Source: Clostridia bacterium
GTDB taxonomy: Bacteria; Bacillota_A; Clostridia; Christensenellales; Aristaeellaceae
Reading direction: 5' to 3'
Assembly: GCA_017432405.1 (NCBI GenBank)
Contig: JAFRJF010000243.1
Span: forward strand, 1 to 22,434
Length of the DNA stretch: 22,434 bases
The translations under genes were made by a program, and so were the position numbers. Shown piece after piece: positions 1 through 6,470 of this stretch; within the stretch, counting starts at the first letter, position 1, and each line of letters opens with the position of its first letter. The notes under the pieces are model-generated. The model made no database searches. It was not told the DNA's origin and saw only the letters and a program-made list of their open reading frames with translations.

Positions 1-291
1 ACCGACGTGGAGCCCGTCACGAATATGGAGAAGTCCCTCTTCACCGTGGACGAGCTGACAGGCATCATCCAGGCCTGCGCCCGGATGCGCCCCTAGGGCA
101 TCACGGATCTGGAGATCAAGAGCTTCATGAAGAAGTTCATGGACAAAAAGTTCGCCTCCAAGTGCGACCGGACCCTGGTGCTGAAGGGCTGCGAGATGCT
201 GGGCATGGACGTAAAGGACGTGGCCGCCATCTGCATCGACGGCATGCGCGAGCACGCGGAAGAGATCGGGCTGCTGGGCACGGAGGCGTGA
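1..291 (+). pseudogene. HD-domain (HDIG-type) hydrolase, C-terminal part, interrupted by in-frame TAG
   Basis: Frame 1 is open from the window edge to TGA at 289-291, except for one TAG at 94-96. The text before it (LFTVDELTGIIQACARMRP) and after it (GITDLEIKSFMKKF, then FASKCDR and KGCEMLGMD) reads as one continuous C-terminus of the small HDIG/HD-domain phosphohydrolase family, where the motif after TVDELTG is normally followed without a break by a basic helix. The HD metal-binding half lies outside the window. Codon use after the TAG is still rich in G/C third positions, so the stop looks recent. An AAG-to-TAG or CAG-to-TAG point change is the simplest reading, because the family has a polar or basic residue there. 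A sequencing error is possible. The exact substrate of this family is not known to me. A terminator follows directly. Confidence 0.7.
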
Positions 292-302
292 GCAAAGGAC
301 AT

Positions 303-330
303 ATGGCGGGCAGTGCCCGCCATTTCCTTT
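303..330 (+). terminator. Terminator after the HD-domain gene
   Basis: ATGGCGGGCA at 303-312 and TGCCCGCCAT at 314-323 are perfect inverted copies around a single G, so the real hairpin has about 7 pairs and a 7-nt loop. TTCCTTT follows. It starts 11 nt after the HD-gene stop and separates that gene from the tRNA promoter. Confidence 0.75.
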
Positions 331-378
331 AAAATCCTGAAAAATTGGAGGCGACGAAAAAATAATCGTCCGAACCGG

Positions 379-407
379 TTGACAGCCGCCCGGATTTCTG
401 TTATAAT
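379..407 (+). promoter_or_regulatory. Consensus sigma-A promoter for the tRNA-Ser pair
   Basis: TTGACA at 379-384 and TATAAT at 402-407 match both consensus hexamers exactly, with a 17-nt spacer. The first tRNA begins 21 nt after the -10 box, so the 5' leader would be short. This is the strength expected of a stable-RNA promoter. Confidence 0.92.
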
Positions 408-428
408 ACATTTCGCTGGTTTGGTTCA

Positions 429-517
429 GGAGAGATGGCCGAGTGGTTTAAGGCGCTGGTCTTGAAAACCAGTGATGCCGAAAGGCACCGGGGGTTCGAA
501 TCCCTCTCTCTCCGCCA
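429..517 (+). tRNA. tRNA-Ser (anticodon TGA)
   Basis: The acceptor strands GGAGAGA (429-435) and TCTCTCC (507-513) pair fully and are followed by discriminator G and an encoded CCA (515-517). The anticodon loop is CTTGAAA, giving anticodon TGA. The TTCGAAT T-loop is present. A long variable arm between anticodon and T stems is typical of class II serine tRNAs. It reads UCN serine codons and is the first gene of a two-tRNA transcript. Confidence 0.97.
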
Positions 518-530
518 ATTTCATAGCCGT

Positions 531-622
531 GGAGAAGTACCCAAGAGGCCGAAGGGGCTCCCCTGCTAAGGGAGTAGGGTGGGATAACTGCCGCGAGGGT
601 TCAAATCCCTCCTTCTCCGCCA
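531..622 (+). tRNA. tRNA-Ser (anticodon GCT)
   Basis: The acceptor strand GGAGAAG (531-537) pairs with CTTCTCC, followed by discriminator G and encoded CCA (620-622). The anticodon stem CTCCC/GGGAG encloses loop CTGCTAA, giving anticodon GCT for AGC/AGU codons. The T-loop is TTCAAAT and there is a long variable arm. It lies 13 nt after the first serine tRNA and shares its promoter. The terminator stem begins at the base after CCA. Confidence 0.97.
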
Positions 623-666
623 AACAGAGCCAGATAAGCGCGTTTTATCTGGCTCTGTTCTTTATT
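623..666 (+). terminator. Terminator of the tRNA-Ser transcript
   Basis: A perfect 15-bp inverted repeat (AACAGAGCCAGATAA at 623-637, its complement at 645-659) with a 7-nt loop is followed by CTTTATT. The 5' arm abuts the CCA end of the second tRNA with no spacer. Confidence 0.93.
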
Positions 667-812
667 CTGTGATTGCGAAGGCACAGATTTGAACATGGTG
701 AAGCATTATTTTTAACATATCATGTAAAAAAACGCAAGCCTTCTTTCACTTAAAACTGCCCTACTGTGTAATGGGTATGGTATGGTGGAAACCACCTTCT
801 GTCACTTCGCGT

Positions 813-1133
813 TTAAAAGTATCGTATCATTTGCACAAGTGTTTCGCCATTGCTGTCCACCCGGCTGTTAAATGCCCGGAATCCATTCTCCTCATAAAAG
901 CGAATAAGTCCCAGGCTTTAATAGCCCACCAGCACAGGCTTCCCTCTGTAACTGGCGAAAACAAGGTGGGTTTTCGCCAATCCCTGCCTCGAGAAGACCA
1001 AAGCCTTGTTATGAAGAAAATCTTCGATGTCATTGTTTCTCGGACAAGAATAGCTGGAGAGGATAGCATTAAGGCCATCCTCTCCCAGGGATTCCAGTAA
1101 ACTGTCAATCGTTATGATCCTGAACCCCATCAT
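813..1133 (-). pseudogene. GNAT-family toxin-like acetyltransferase with internal deletion
   Basis: The N-terminus (71 codons, MMGFRIITIDSLLESLGEDG through HLVFASYRGKPVLVGY) resembles the GNAT-type proteins found next to a small antitoxin-like gene in many Bacillota. Translation stops at TAA (918-920) exactly where the family normally continues. In the same frame, immediately after this TAA, the sequence SLGLIRFYEENGFRAF and DSNGETLVQMIRYF runs to a TAA at 813-815. That stretch looks like the extreme C-terminus of the same family. The acetyl-CoA-binding middle, which I estimate at 70 or more residues from memory of family length, is absent. The simplest reading is a deletion that joined both ends in frame and left a stop at the junction. 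The protein should be inactive. Its start overlaps the upstream partner by 29 nt, as in coupled pairs. Confidence 0.7.
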
Positions 1134-1311
1134 GGTACTCTACCCCAAACATTTTGCGTATGGTATCTTCATCCTCGACAATATCAACGGATCGGGAGTA
1201 TGTGACTTCCTTCGCAGGTGTATCTTTTGACCTTTCGAGCGCATCGACCAATCGCTGTATACTGCGCTTATCCTTCACCAATATATTCTGGTAGACGCTA
1301 CTCGTAGCCAT
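1105..1311 (-). CDS. Small antitoxin-like protein, partner of the GNAT pseudogene
   Basis: This is a 68-aa acidic protein (MATSSVYQNILVKDKRSIQR... then IRKMFGVEYHD). It has the MATSS-plus-helix opening of small proteins that precede GNAT-type toxins in Bacillota, and an acidic C-terminal half. The ATG follows GAGAGGTG with good spacing. A strong promoter lies 23 nt upstream. The frame is intact although the downstream toxin-like gene is broken, so it may be an orphan antitoxin or may still repress its own promoter. The TA role is inferred from neighbourhood and family resemblance; I see no named DNA-binding motif. Confidence 0.65.
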   Translation of the reverse strand: MATSSVYQNILVKDKRSIQRLVDALERSKDTPAKEVTYSRSVDIVEDEDTIRKMFGVEYHDGVQDHND

Positions 1312-1333
1312 AAAATCACCTCTCTTCCCCGTT

Positions 1334-1363
1334 ATTATAGGATGGTTCGCTCGGAGATGTCAA
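1334..1363 (-). promoter_or_regulatory. Consensus promoter of the antitoxin/GNAT pair
   Basis: On the minus strand TTGACA (1358-1363) and TATAAT (1334-1339) match consensus exactly, with an 18-nt spacer. The Shine-Dalgarno GAGAGGTG and the ATG at 1311 follow. Such a strong promoter suits a self-repressed toxin-antitoxin operon. Confidence 0.88.
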
Positions 1364-1448
1364 TACTCGCTTGCCATAATTCCAAAAATGTTAAACTGCG
1401 AGAAAGAAAACACTTATGTCAGAATGGACGAGCGATAAACAGCACTTA

Positions 1449-3341
1449 TCACCGCTTCCTCAGCGTAAACGTGAACTCCGACCCCACCCCCACCTCGCTC
1501 TTGACGGCGATGTCGCCGCCCATCAGCTGGGTCAGGAGCTTGGCGATGGACAGGCCCAGGCCGGTGCCCTCGGTGCCCATGCGGGACTTGTCCACCTTGT
1601 AGAAGCGCTCGAAGATCAGCGGCAGGTCCTTGGGCTCGATGCCGCAACCGGTGTCCCGGACGCCGACGAGGACCTCTTCCCCGCCGTCCCGCGCGAATAC
1701 CGTCACGCTGCCGCCCCGGGGCGTAAAGCTCAGGGCGTTGTCGATCAGTATCACCAGCACCTGGGTGATCCTGTCCTCGTTGCCCAGGCAGGCCAGCTTC
1801 GTGCCGTCCGTCGACACCGAAAGCTCGACCCCGGCCTCCTCGGCGATGGGCTTCATGCCGCGGACCGCGGCCTCCAGTATGCCGGGCAGCTCCAGCGGCT
1901 CCAGCTCCACCTGGACCCGCCCGTCCTGCAGGCGGGACATGTCCAGCATCTCGCCCACCAGCTTTTCCAGGCGCATGGTCTCCTTCCAGATGATGCGATA
2001 GCACTCCAGGCGCTCCTCCTCGGTGTCGTAGCAGCCGTCGATCAACGGCTCCACCATGCCCCGGATGCCGGTCAGCGGCGTGCGCAGCTCGTGGGAGACG
2101 TTGGCCACGTAGTCCCGGCGCAGCTGCTCCACCCGCTGGGCTTCCGAGACGTCGCGCATCAGGCAGACCACGCCTGTGATTGCGCCGACGTCGTCCCGGC
2201 GGGCGGTGACGGTGACCTGTATCACGCGGTGGGAAGGATTTTCCCATTCCATGGTTTCGGCCTCGCCGGTGTTCATGCAGCGCCTGAGCATCGCCACCAG
2301 GGGATCAAACCGGGGCGCGCCGTCCAGCAGCCGCGAAGCGTCGTCCAGCTCGGCCAGCTCCAGAAACGCGGTGTTCGCGTGGTTGATGTGCCAACGGTTG
2401 TCAACGGAAAACAGGCCTTCGCTCATGCCGGAGATGATCATGCCCAGGCGATCGCGCTCCCTGCGCAGGTTGCCGATGACCTCCAGAAGCCTTCCGGACA
2501 TGCTGTTCAGCGCGTGCCCAAGCTCGCCGATCTCGTCGGCGGGAAGCTGGGTTATCTTTTCGGCGTACACGCCGTTTTCCATGCGCCGGGCCGCGAGGGT
2601 GATGCGCTTGATGGGGCTGACCAGCATCTTCGACAGCTGCATCGCCAGGATCACCGAGAGCAGCAGGGATATGCTCACCACGAACACCAGCATGTAGCCC
2701 ACCATCCTGGACAGACTGCTCAGCTCCGTCACCGGCTGGGCCAGTATCACGCCGCTGCGCACCACGCCTTCCTCATCCAGTATCGGCGCGCCGGCGAATA
2801 TGATCTTCTCATTGACAAACGCAAAATGGCGCATGGCGGAGACCTTCTCTCCGGCCAGCACCCGCGACACAAATTCCCGGTCGATGGTGTCCTTGACGTC
2901 CACCCACTGGACGTTGCTCTCGTTCTCCTCCTCTTCACGCGCCTTCCTGGGATTTGGGGCGTCCATATCGTCCAGGCGCTTGTGGGGCTTGATGACGTCG
3001 TCCTTCGGCGCTTCTTCCTCAGGCCCGGGGCGATACCAGCTCATGCGGATCGCTTCGGTATCCGCGTCCAAAAAGTAGACCTGAGCGTCCGTGAGATAGG
3101 CATAGGTGCGCACCGTGCGCCAGCTGGGCACATATTCCCCCTCCGGCATCTGTCGGCTGCTCTCGGCGATGCGCTCGGCCTTCTCCAGCAGGTCCCTCAT
3201 CCGCGTTTCCTTCATGTACTGGGCGGTCAGCACGTAGCTGAGCAGGCTGGCCAGCACGATGATGACGACGCAGAGCAACAGGTGACTGATTAGCATCTTC
3301 GTGCCAATGCTGAGGGGACGCTCATATCTTCCCTTTGCCAT
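1449..3341 (-). CDS. Membrane sensor histidine kinase (HAMP-PAS-HisKA-HATPase)
   Basis: This 630-aa kinase has one transmembrane helix at about 16-40, an extracytoplasmic sensor region at about 41-212 and a second helix at about 214-235. HAMP (about 236-288), PAS (about 298-400), HisKA with phospho-acceptor H417 in NVSHELRTPL, and an HATPase_c domain follow. The ATPase domain has the N box (N535 in IDNAL), G1 (DTGCGIEP, 563-570), F box (IFERFYK) and G2 (GTGLGL, 592-597). All catalytic boxes are present. The architecture is that of WalK/PhoR-type kinases. The sensor loop is unusually acidic (PGPEEE near 106-110, REEEENE near 135-141), so a cationic ligand is conceivable. The ATG lies 3 nt after the regulator stop and has no strong Shine-Dalgarno, so it is probably translated by coupling. 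The stimulus is unknown. Confidence 0.95.
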   Translation of the reverse strand: MAKGRYERPLSIGTKMLISHLLLCVVIIVLASLLSYVLTAQYMKETRMRDLLEKAERIAESSRQMPEGEYVPSWRTVRTYAYLTDAQVYFLDADTEAIRMSWYRPGPEEEAPKDDVIKPHKRLDDMDAPNPRKAREEEENESNVQWVDVKDTIDREFVSRVLAGEKVSAMRHFAFVNEKIIFAGAPILDEEGVVRSGVILAQPVTELSSLSRMVGYMLVFVVSISLLLSVILAMQLSKMLVSPIKRITLAARRMENGVYAEKITQLPADEIGELGHALNSMSGRLLEVIGNLRRERDRLGMIISGMSEGLFSVDNRWHINHANTAFLELAELDDASRLLDGAPRFDPLVAMLRRCMNTGEAETMEWENPSHRVIQVTVTARRDDVGAITGVVCLMRDVSEAQRVEQLRRDYVANVSHELRTPLTGIRGMVEPLIDGCYDTEEERLECYRIIWKETMRLEKLVGEMLDMSRLQDGRVQVELEPLELPGILEAAVRGMKPIAEEAGVELSVSTDGTKLACLGNEDRITQVLVILIDNALSFTPRGGSVTVFARDGGEEVLVGVRDTGCGIEPKDLPLIFERFYKVDKSRMGTEGTGLGLSIAKLLTQLMGGDIAVKSEVGVGSEFTFTLRKR

Positions 3342-3344
3342 GAT

Positions 3345-4061
3345 TTAATTCTGTTTACCGTCGAGCACTTCAAAGCGATATCCGATGCCCCAAACGGTCC
3401 GGATGTCCCAATCGTTGTCGGGATTGCAGAGCTTGGCCCGTATGCGCTTGATGTGGCTGTCCACCGCCCGGGTATCCCCCAGGAAGTCGTAGCCCCATAT
3501 GCTCTGCAGCAGGTGCTCCCGGCTGAACACCATGCCCGGATTGCTGGCCAGTGTCCAGAGGATCTCGGTCTCCTTGGGGGTGCAGGGCACCTGCTTGCCG
3601 TTCAGCTTGACGGTGAAGGCGTTCATGTCGATATCCAGGTTGCCAACCACCAGGTGGGCCGACTTGTCCTCCGGGTTCAGCTCGTGCATGCGGCGCAGCA
3701 CCGCCTTCACCCGCGCCAGCACCTCCCTGGGGCTGAAGGGCTTGGTGATGTAGTCGTCCGCGCCCATCTCAAGGCCCAGCAGCTTGTCGAATTCCTCGCC
3801 CTTCGCGGTGAGCATGATGATGGGAATGTTGGTCTCCTTGCGAATCTCCCGGCACAGCATCAGGCCGTCCATGCCGGGCATCATGATGTCCAGTATGATG
3901 ATGTCCGGCCGCATCCGCCTGACCTGCTCCAGGGCCTGTAGGCCGTCGTAGGCGGATATCATCTGATAACCCTCGCGACGGAAATAGGCGTTCAACGACT
4001 GATGGACGTTTGTATCATCATCGGCAACCAATATCTTATAGCCGCTGCGAATCTCTTCCAT
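3345..4061 (-). CDS. OmpR-family response regulator
   Basis: This 238-aa DNA-binding response regulator has a receiver domain with the acidic pair in VADDD, phospho-acceptor D58 in ILDIMMPGMDG, the T of MLTAKG and K107 in YITKP. A C-terminal winged helix follows, ending in VDSHIKRIRAKL and RTVWGIGYRFE, typical of PhoP/WalR/ResD proteins. I chose ATG at 4061 because AAGGAGG at 4069-4075 lies 7 nt upstream. A TTG two codons earlier (4067) is almost on top of that site. It is transcribed just ahead of its cognate kinase and probably regulates envelope or ion genes, but the regulon cannot be read here. Confidence 0.95.
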   Translation of the reverse strand: MEEIRSGYKILVADDDTNVHQSLNAYFRREGYQMISAYDGLQALEQVRRMRPDIIILDIMMPGMDGLMLCREIRKETNIPIIMLTAKGEEFDKLLGLEMGADDYITKPFSPREVLARVKAVLRRMHELNPEDKSAHLVVGNLDIDMNAFTVKLNGKQVPCTPKETEILWTLASNPGMVFSREHLLQSIWGYDFLGDTRAVDSHIKRIRAKLCNPDNDWDIRTVWGIGYRFEVLDGKQN

Positions 4062-4208
4062 ATCCAAACCTCCTTCGGCATCATTGTGAATTTACCAAAA
4101 ACATTTGTCAAAACTGTGTCCAATCAGTCGACTGGATAGGAAATATAGGGTTATATCCCGTTGAACGTATGCATATCATATTTTTATCAACAATGGCCTC
4201 CCCTTTTG

Positions 4209-4237
4209 ATTATAGCACAGTGCCCGCAAAACGGCAA
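4209..4237 (-). promoter_or_regulatory. Likely promoter of the two-component operon
   Basis: On the minus strand TTGCCG (4232-4237), a 17-nt spacer and a perfect TATAAT (4209-4214) point toward the regulator gene, leaving a leader of about 140 nt. A second TTGACA (4106-4111) with a weak CACAAT 17 nt downstream would start transcription at the Shine-Dalgarno itself, so it is a poorer candidate. The rest of 4076-4331 shows only a short GGG-TTATAT-CCC inverted repeat and no gene. Confidence 0.6.
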
Positions 4238-4331
4238 TGCACCCGCGCCGACAAAAATTGCCGCGGAAGCAACTCGCGCCGCCAGTCAATAATAGGCGTG
4301 CCGGAACGCGATGAAAACGGAGGCGACACAC

Positions 4332-4922
4332 ATGCGCAAGCTGCGTTCCCTGACGGGGATGAGCGTGATCTGCGGCAGCCACAGGATCGGCCGGGTCTTG
4401 CAGGCTGAGCTGACCGGGGATCTTCGGCAGCTGTCGGGCATATGGGTCGGCGCCGGGCTGCTGGGCACGCGGTTCATACCGTCGGAAAGCCTTGAAATGC
4501 TTGGCGAGGTGGCGGTCATGGCCGAGGAGAGCGGCAGGCGCAGGCCCATGCGGTCGAGGCCATTGCTGAAGCGGGCCGTGTCCACCGACGGGCGCAGGAT
4601 GGGGGCCATCACCGGGGCGGAAATCGACGAGCTGAGCTTTGCCGTCCGCGCCCTGGAGCTCTCCGCCGGCCTCTGGGAGGACCTGGCCCACCAGCGGCAG
4701 CGCGTCACGCGCTACACCGTGAATCCGGACAACGGCGAGGTCGTGATCGATCTCCAGGAAGCAACGAGGGAGGAGGGAGCGCATGAAGGGTGGATTGATG
4801 AAGGGCCTGATCACCGGCATGCTGATCGGCGGATCGGCGGCGACGGTGTTCGGCATCATGAACTGGCAGACGGAAAAGCGATGGAACCAGAAGGCCCGCC
4901 AGACGGGCAGCTGGATCTCTGA
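4332..4922 (+). CDS. PRC-barrel domain protein with overrunning C-terminus
   Basis: There are two consecutive PRC-barrel-like repeats at about residues 1-65 (MRKLRSLTGMSVICGSHRIG, then FIPSESLEMLG) and 72-142 (LLKRAVSTDGRRMGAITGAE, ending TVNPDNGEVVIDL). Small cytoplasmic proteins of this type are common in clostridia; their function is poorly known. The start is ATG 4332 because GGAGG at 4319-4323 lies 8 nt upstream, while ATG 4311 has none. From residue 151 the frame runs out of phase over the next gene for 140 nt. This tail is rich in H, D, R and G, and its third positions are only about half G/C (23 of 45 by hand), so it looks like non-coding frame. The natural C-terminus was probably near residue 145-150. 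Confidence 0.75.
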   Translation: MRKLRSLTGMSVICGSHRIGRVLQAELTGDLRQLSGIWVGAGLLGTRFIPSESLEMLGEVAVMAEESGRRRPMRSRPLLKRAVSTDGRRMGAITGAEIDELSFAVRALELSAGLWEDLAHQRQRVTRYTVNPDNGEVVIDLQEATREEGAHEGWIDEGPDHRHADRRIGGDGVRHHELADGKAMEPEGPPDGQLDL

Positions 4923-4953
4923 CAAGGCGGACGACCTCGCGCGAAAGCTGTAG
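4783..4953 (+). CDS. YtxH-like small membrane protein
   Basis: This 56-aa protein has a Gly-rich hydrophobic N-terminal segment (LITGMLIGGSAATVFGI, about 9-25) followed by a charged amphipathic tail (NWQTEKRWNQKARQ, then WISDKADDLARKL). That resembles the YtxH/gas-vesicle-like small proteins that often follow PRC-barrel genes. GGAGGG lies just upstream of the ATG. Third positions are G/C in 49 of 56 codons by hand count, as in neighbouring real genes and far above the competing frame, so this is the coding frame from 4783 on. The stop is TAG. It probably sits in the membrane; its role is unknown. Confidence 0.75.
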   Translation: MKGGLMKGLITGMLIGGSAATVFGIMNWQTEKRWNQKARQTGSWISDKADDLARKL

Positions 4954-4985
4954 TCGGACGACATTGAGCATTGGGGGGAATTGCC

Positions 4986-6023
4986 ATGCAGCTGAAGCTT
5001 GAGCCGCCTGACCGGCGGCAGCTGCTCACCGGCGGCGGCGTCCTGGCGATCGCGGGGCTTGGCTTCGCGTTTCGCGGGCTGCTTGTGCAGGTGGGCGCAT
5101 TGGCGCTGGGCGCGGCCCTGCTGTGCTTCACGGTGGTACCCCTCGCCCGCTTCTATGAGAAAAAGCTCTCCCGCCCCGCGGCGGCGCTGGCGGCGCTGCT
5201 GTCCGTCGGCGCGGCGGCGGGCGGGGTGCTGTGGCTGCTGCTGCCCCCGGTGGTCCGGCAGCTGACGGAACTGCTCGGGGCGCTGCCGGACGCCATCGCC
5301 CGCGTATCCGACTGGATGGGCGGCCTGCAAAGCCGGCTCCAGGCGCGCATGCCCGCCCTCGCCCTGCCCGAGCTGGACACCTCCGGCCTGCTCGGTCCGC
5401 TCTCGGGGCTGGCCGGAAGCACCCTGACCCTGGCCGTCAACCTGGCGGACGGCATCGGCCAGGCCGCGATGGCCGCGGTGCTGGCCTTTTTCTTCCTGTG
5501 CGACCGGGATCGGCTTCTGCTGCGCCTGGAGCTGCTGCTGCCCCGGGCGGGACGCCCCACCGCCGTGCGCATGGGAAACGCCGTCTGCCGGGAGCTGCGG
5601 CTGTACCTGCAGGGCCAGCTGCTGGTGGCCGGGGCGGTGTCGCTGCTGTCCGTGGTGGCGCTGAGCCTCGTGGGCCTGGAGAACGCGCTGGCGCTGGGGC
5701 TGATCATCGGCATACTCAACATGATCCCCTACTTCGGTCCCTATATCGGCGGCGCGCCGGCGGTGTTCATCGCGCTGTCAGACGGCTGGCAGCGCGCTGC
5801 GCTGACGCTTTTGGCGCTGATCGTCGTCCAGCAGCTGGACGGGTCGTGGATCTCCCCCCGCATCATGGGCAGCCTCACGGGCTTTTCCCCGGCGACGGTG
5901 CTGGTGGGCATCTTTGCCGGTGCGCGGCTGGGCGGCGTCGTCGGCATGCTCCTGGCGCTGCCCGTGATGATGGCCCTTCGAACGGTATTTAGAATTTTTG
6001 TTCAAAAATATGAAAACATTTGA
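4986..6023 (+). CDS. AI-2E family transporter / permease
   Basis: This 345-aa polytopic membrane protein has two N-terminal helices (about 17-55), a third helix (about 70-90), a soluble insertion with amphipathic segments (about 90-150) and a C-terminal helical block. The block holds family-typical stretches: FFFLCDRD, LRLYLQGQLLV, NMIPYFGPYIGG and the LPVMMALRTVF end. Members include TqsA-like exporters, sporulation YtvI and Na+/H+ antiporter-like proteins, so substrate cannot be assigned. The start is ATG 4986, with GGGGGG 7 nt upstream; a TTG at 4971 lies before that site. In B. subtilis a homologue (yrrI) precedes alaS-yrzL-yrrK-yrzB. Here it directly precedes ireB. Confidence 0.88.
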   Translation: MQLKLEPPDRRQLLTGGGVLAIAGLGFAFRGLLVQVGALALGAALLCFTVVPLARFYEKKLSRPAAALAALLSVGAAAGGVLWLLLPPVVRQLTELLGALPDAIARVSDWMGGLQSRLQARMPALALPELDTSGLLGPLSGLAGSTLTLAVNLADGIGQAAMAAVLAFFFLCDRDRLLLRLELLLPRAGRPTAVRMGNAVCRELRLYLQGQLLVAGAVSLLSVVALSLVGLENALALGLIIGILNMIPYFGPYIGGAPAVFIALSDGWQRAALTLLALIVVQQLDGSWISPRIMGSLTGFSPATVLVGIFAGARLGGVVGMLLALPVMMALRTVFRIFVQKYENI

Positions 6024-6048
6024 TCTTTTCGGCATTATGTGTTATAAT
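6020..6048 (+). promoter_or_regulatory. Promoter of the ireB transcript
   Basis: TTGATC (6020-6025), a 17-nt spacer and a perfect TATAAT (6043-6048). The -35 box overlaps the TGA stop of the preceding permease gene (6021-6023). The ireB ATG is 41 nt after the -10 box. Confidence 0.75.
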
Positions 6049-6089
6049 GGATTTGAGTGTGAATTGTCGCGCTCGAAAGGCGGTGCACT

Positions 6090-6356
6090 ATGAACAGCAG
6101 AATGGATGAAACCAGGCACTTTCGCATTCCCGCGGACGCGCCGGAATCGGCGGCTGAGATCATCGAGGTGGTCTATCAGGCGCTGAAGGCCAAGGGCCAC
6201 GATCCGATCATGCAGATGGTGGGCTATATCATCTCCGGTGACCCCACCTACATAACCAGCTACAACAACGCCCGTTCCCTGATCCGCAGGCTGGAGAGGG
6301 ACGAGCTGTTGGAGGAGTTTGTGCGCTTCTATATCAATGAGCATGACAAGGATTGA
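6090..6356 (+). CDS. ireB: IreB family regulatory phosphoprotein (UPF0297)
   Basis: This 88-aa protein has the family signature: YQALKAKGHDPIMQMVGYII, SGDPTYITSYNNARSLIRRL and ERDELLEEFVRFYI. The length is normal. In Enterococcus faecalis IreB is a small cytoplasmic substrate of the PASTA kinase IreK, phosphorylated on N-terminal threonines, and it tunes cephalosporin resistance. T8 here is the only N-terminal candidate. The Shine-Dalgarno is AAAGGCGG. In most Bacillota it is followed immediately by ruvX and a DUF1292 gene; here an aldo/keto reductase gene intervenes. Confidence 0.95.
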   Translation: MNSRMDETRHFRIPADAPESAAEIIEVVYQALKAKGHDPIMQMVGYIISGDPTYITSYNNARSLIRRLERDELLEEFVRFYINEHDKD

Positions 6357-6391
6357 TCATCCGTAGCTGACAGCATCGCATCCGGACGTCG

Positions 6392-6425
6392 ACAGGGCTG
6401 GGAATACGCTTATTTCCAGCCCTGT
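6392..6425 (+). other. Hairpin between ireB and the reductase gene
   Basis: ACAGGGCTGG (6392-6401) and CCAGCCCTGT (6416-6425) form a perfect 10-bp stem with a 14-nt loop that itself can add A-T pairs. No T-tract follows in either direction, so a classical terminator is unlikely. It could be an mRNA processing or stability element, or a weak attenuator 46 nt before the next start. Confidence 0.55.
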
Positions 6426-6470
6426 GATGTGCTCCCGGGCCATGAGAACAGGAAAGGAAACAACCAAACC

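Noticed and set aside
1..291. Genome-wide reassignment of TAG to an amino acid
   Set aside because: The ruvX/DUF1292 gene and the YtxH-like gene both end in TAG at sensible positions, so TAG acts as a stop in this genome.
1416..3293. 625-codon plus-strand open frame opposite the histidine kinase
   Set aside because: It is antisense to a gene with every kinase motif; its translation is rich in H, Q, A and D without recognisable domains, as expected from complementary frames of GC-rich genes.
4083..4111. TTGACA-17-CACAAT as the main response-regulator promoter
   Set aside because: The -10 box is weak and the start point would fall at the Shine-Dalgarno, leaving almost no leader; the TATAAT promoter further upstream is better.
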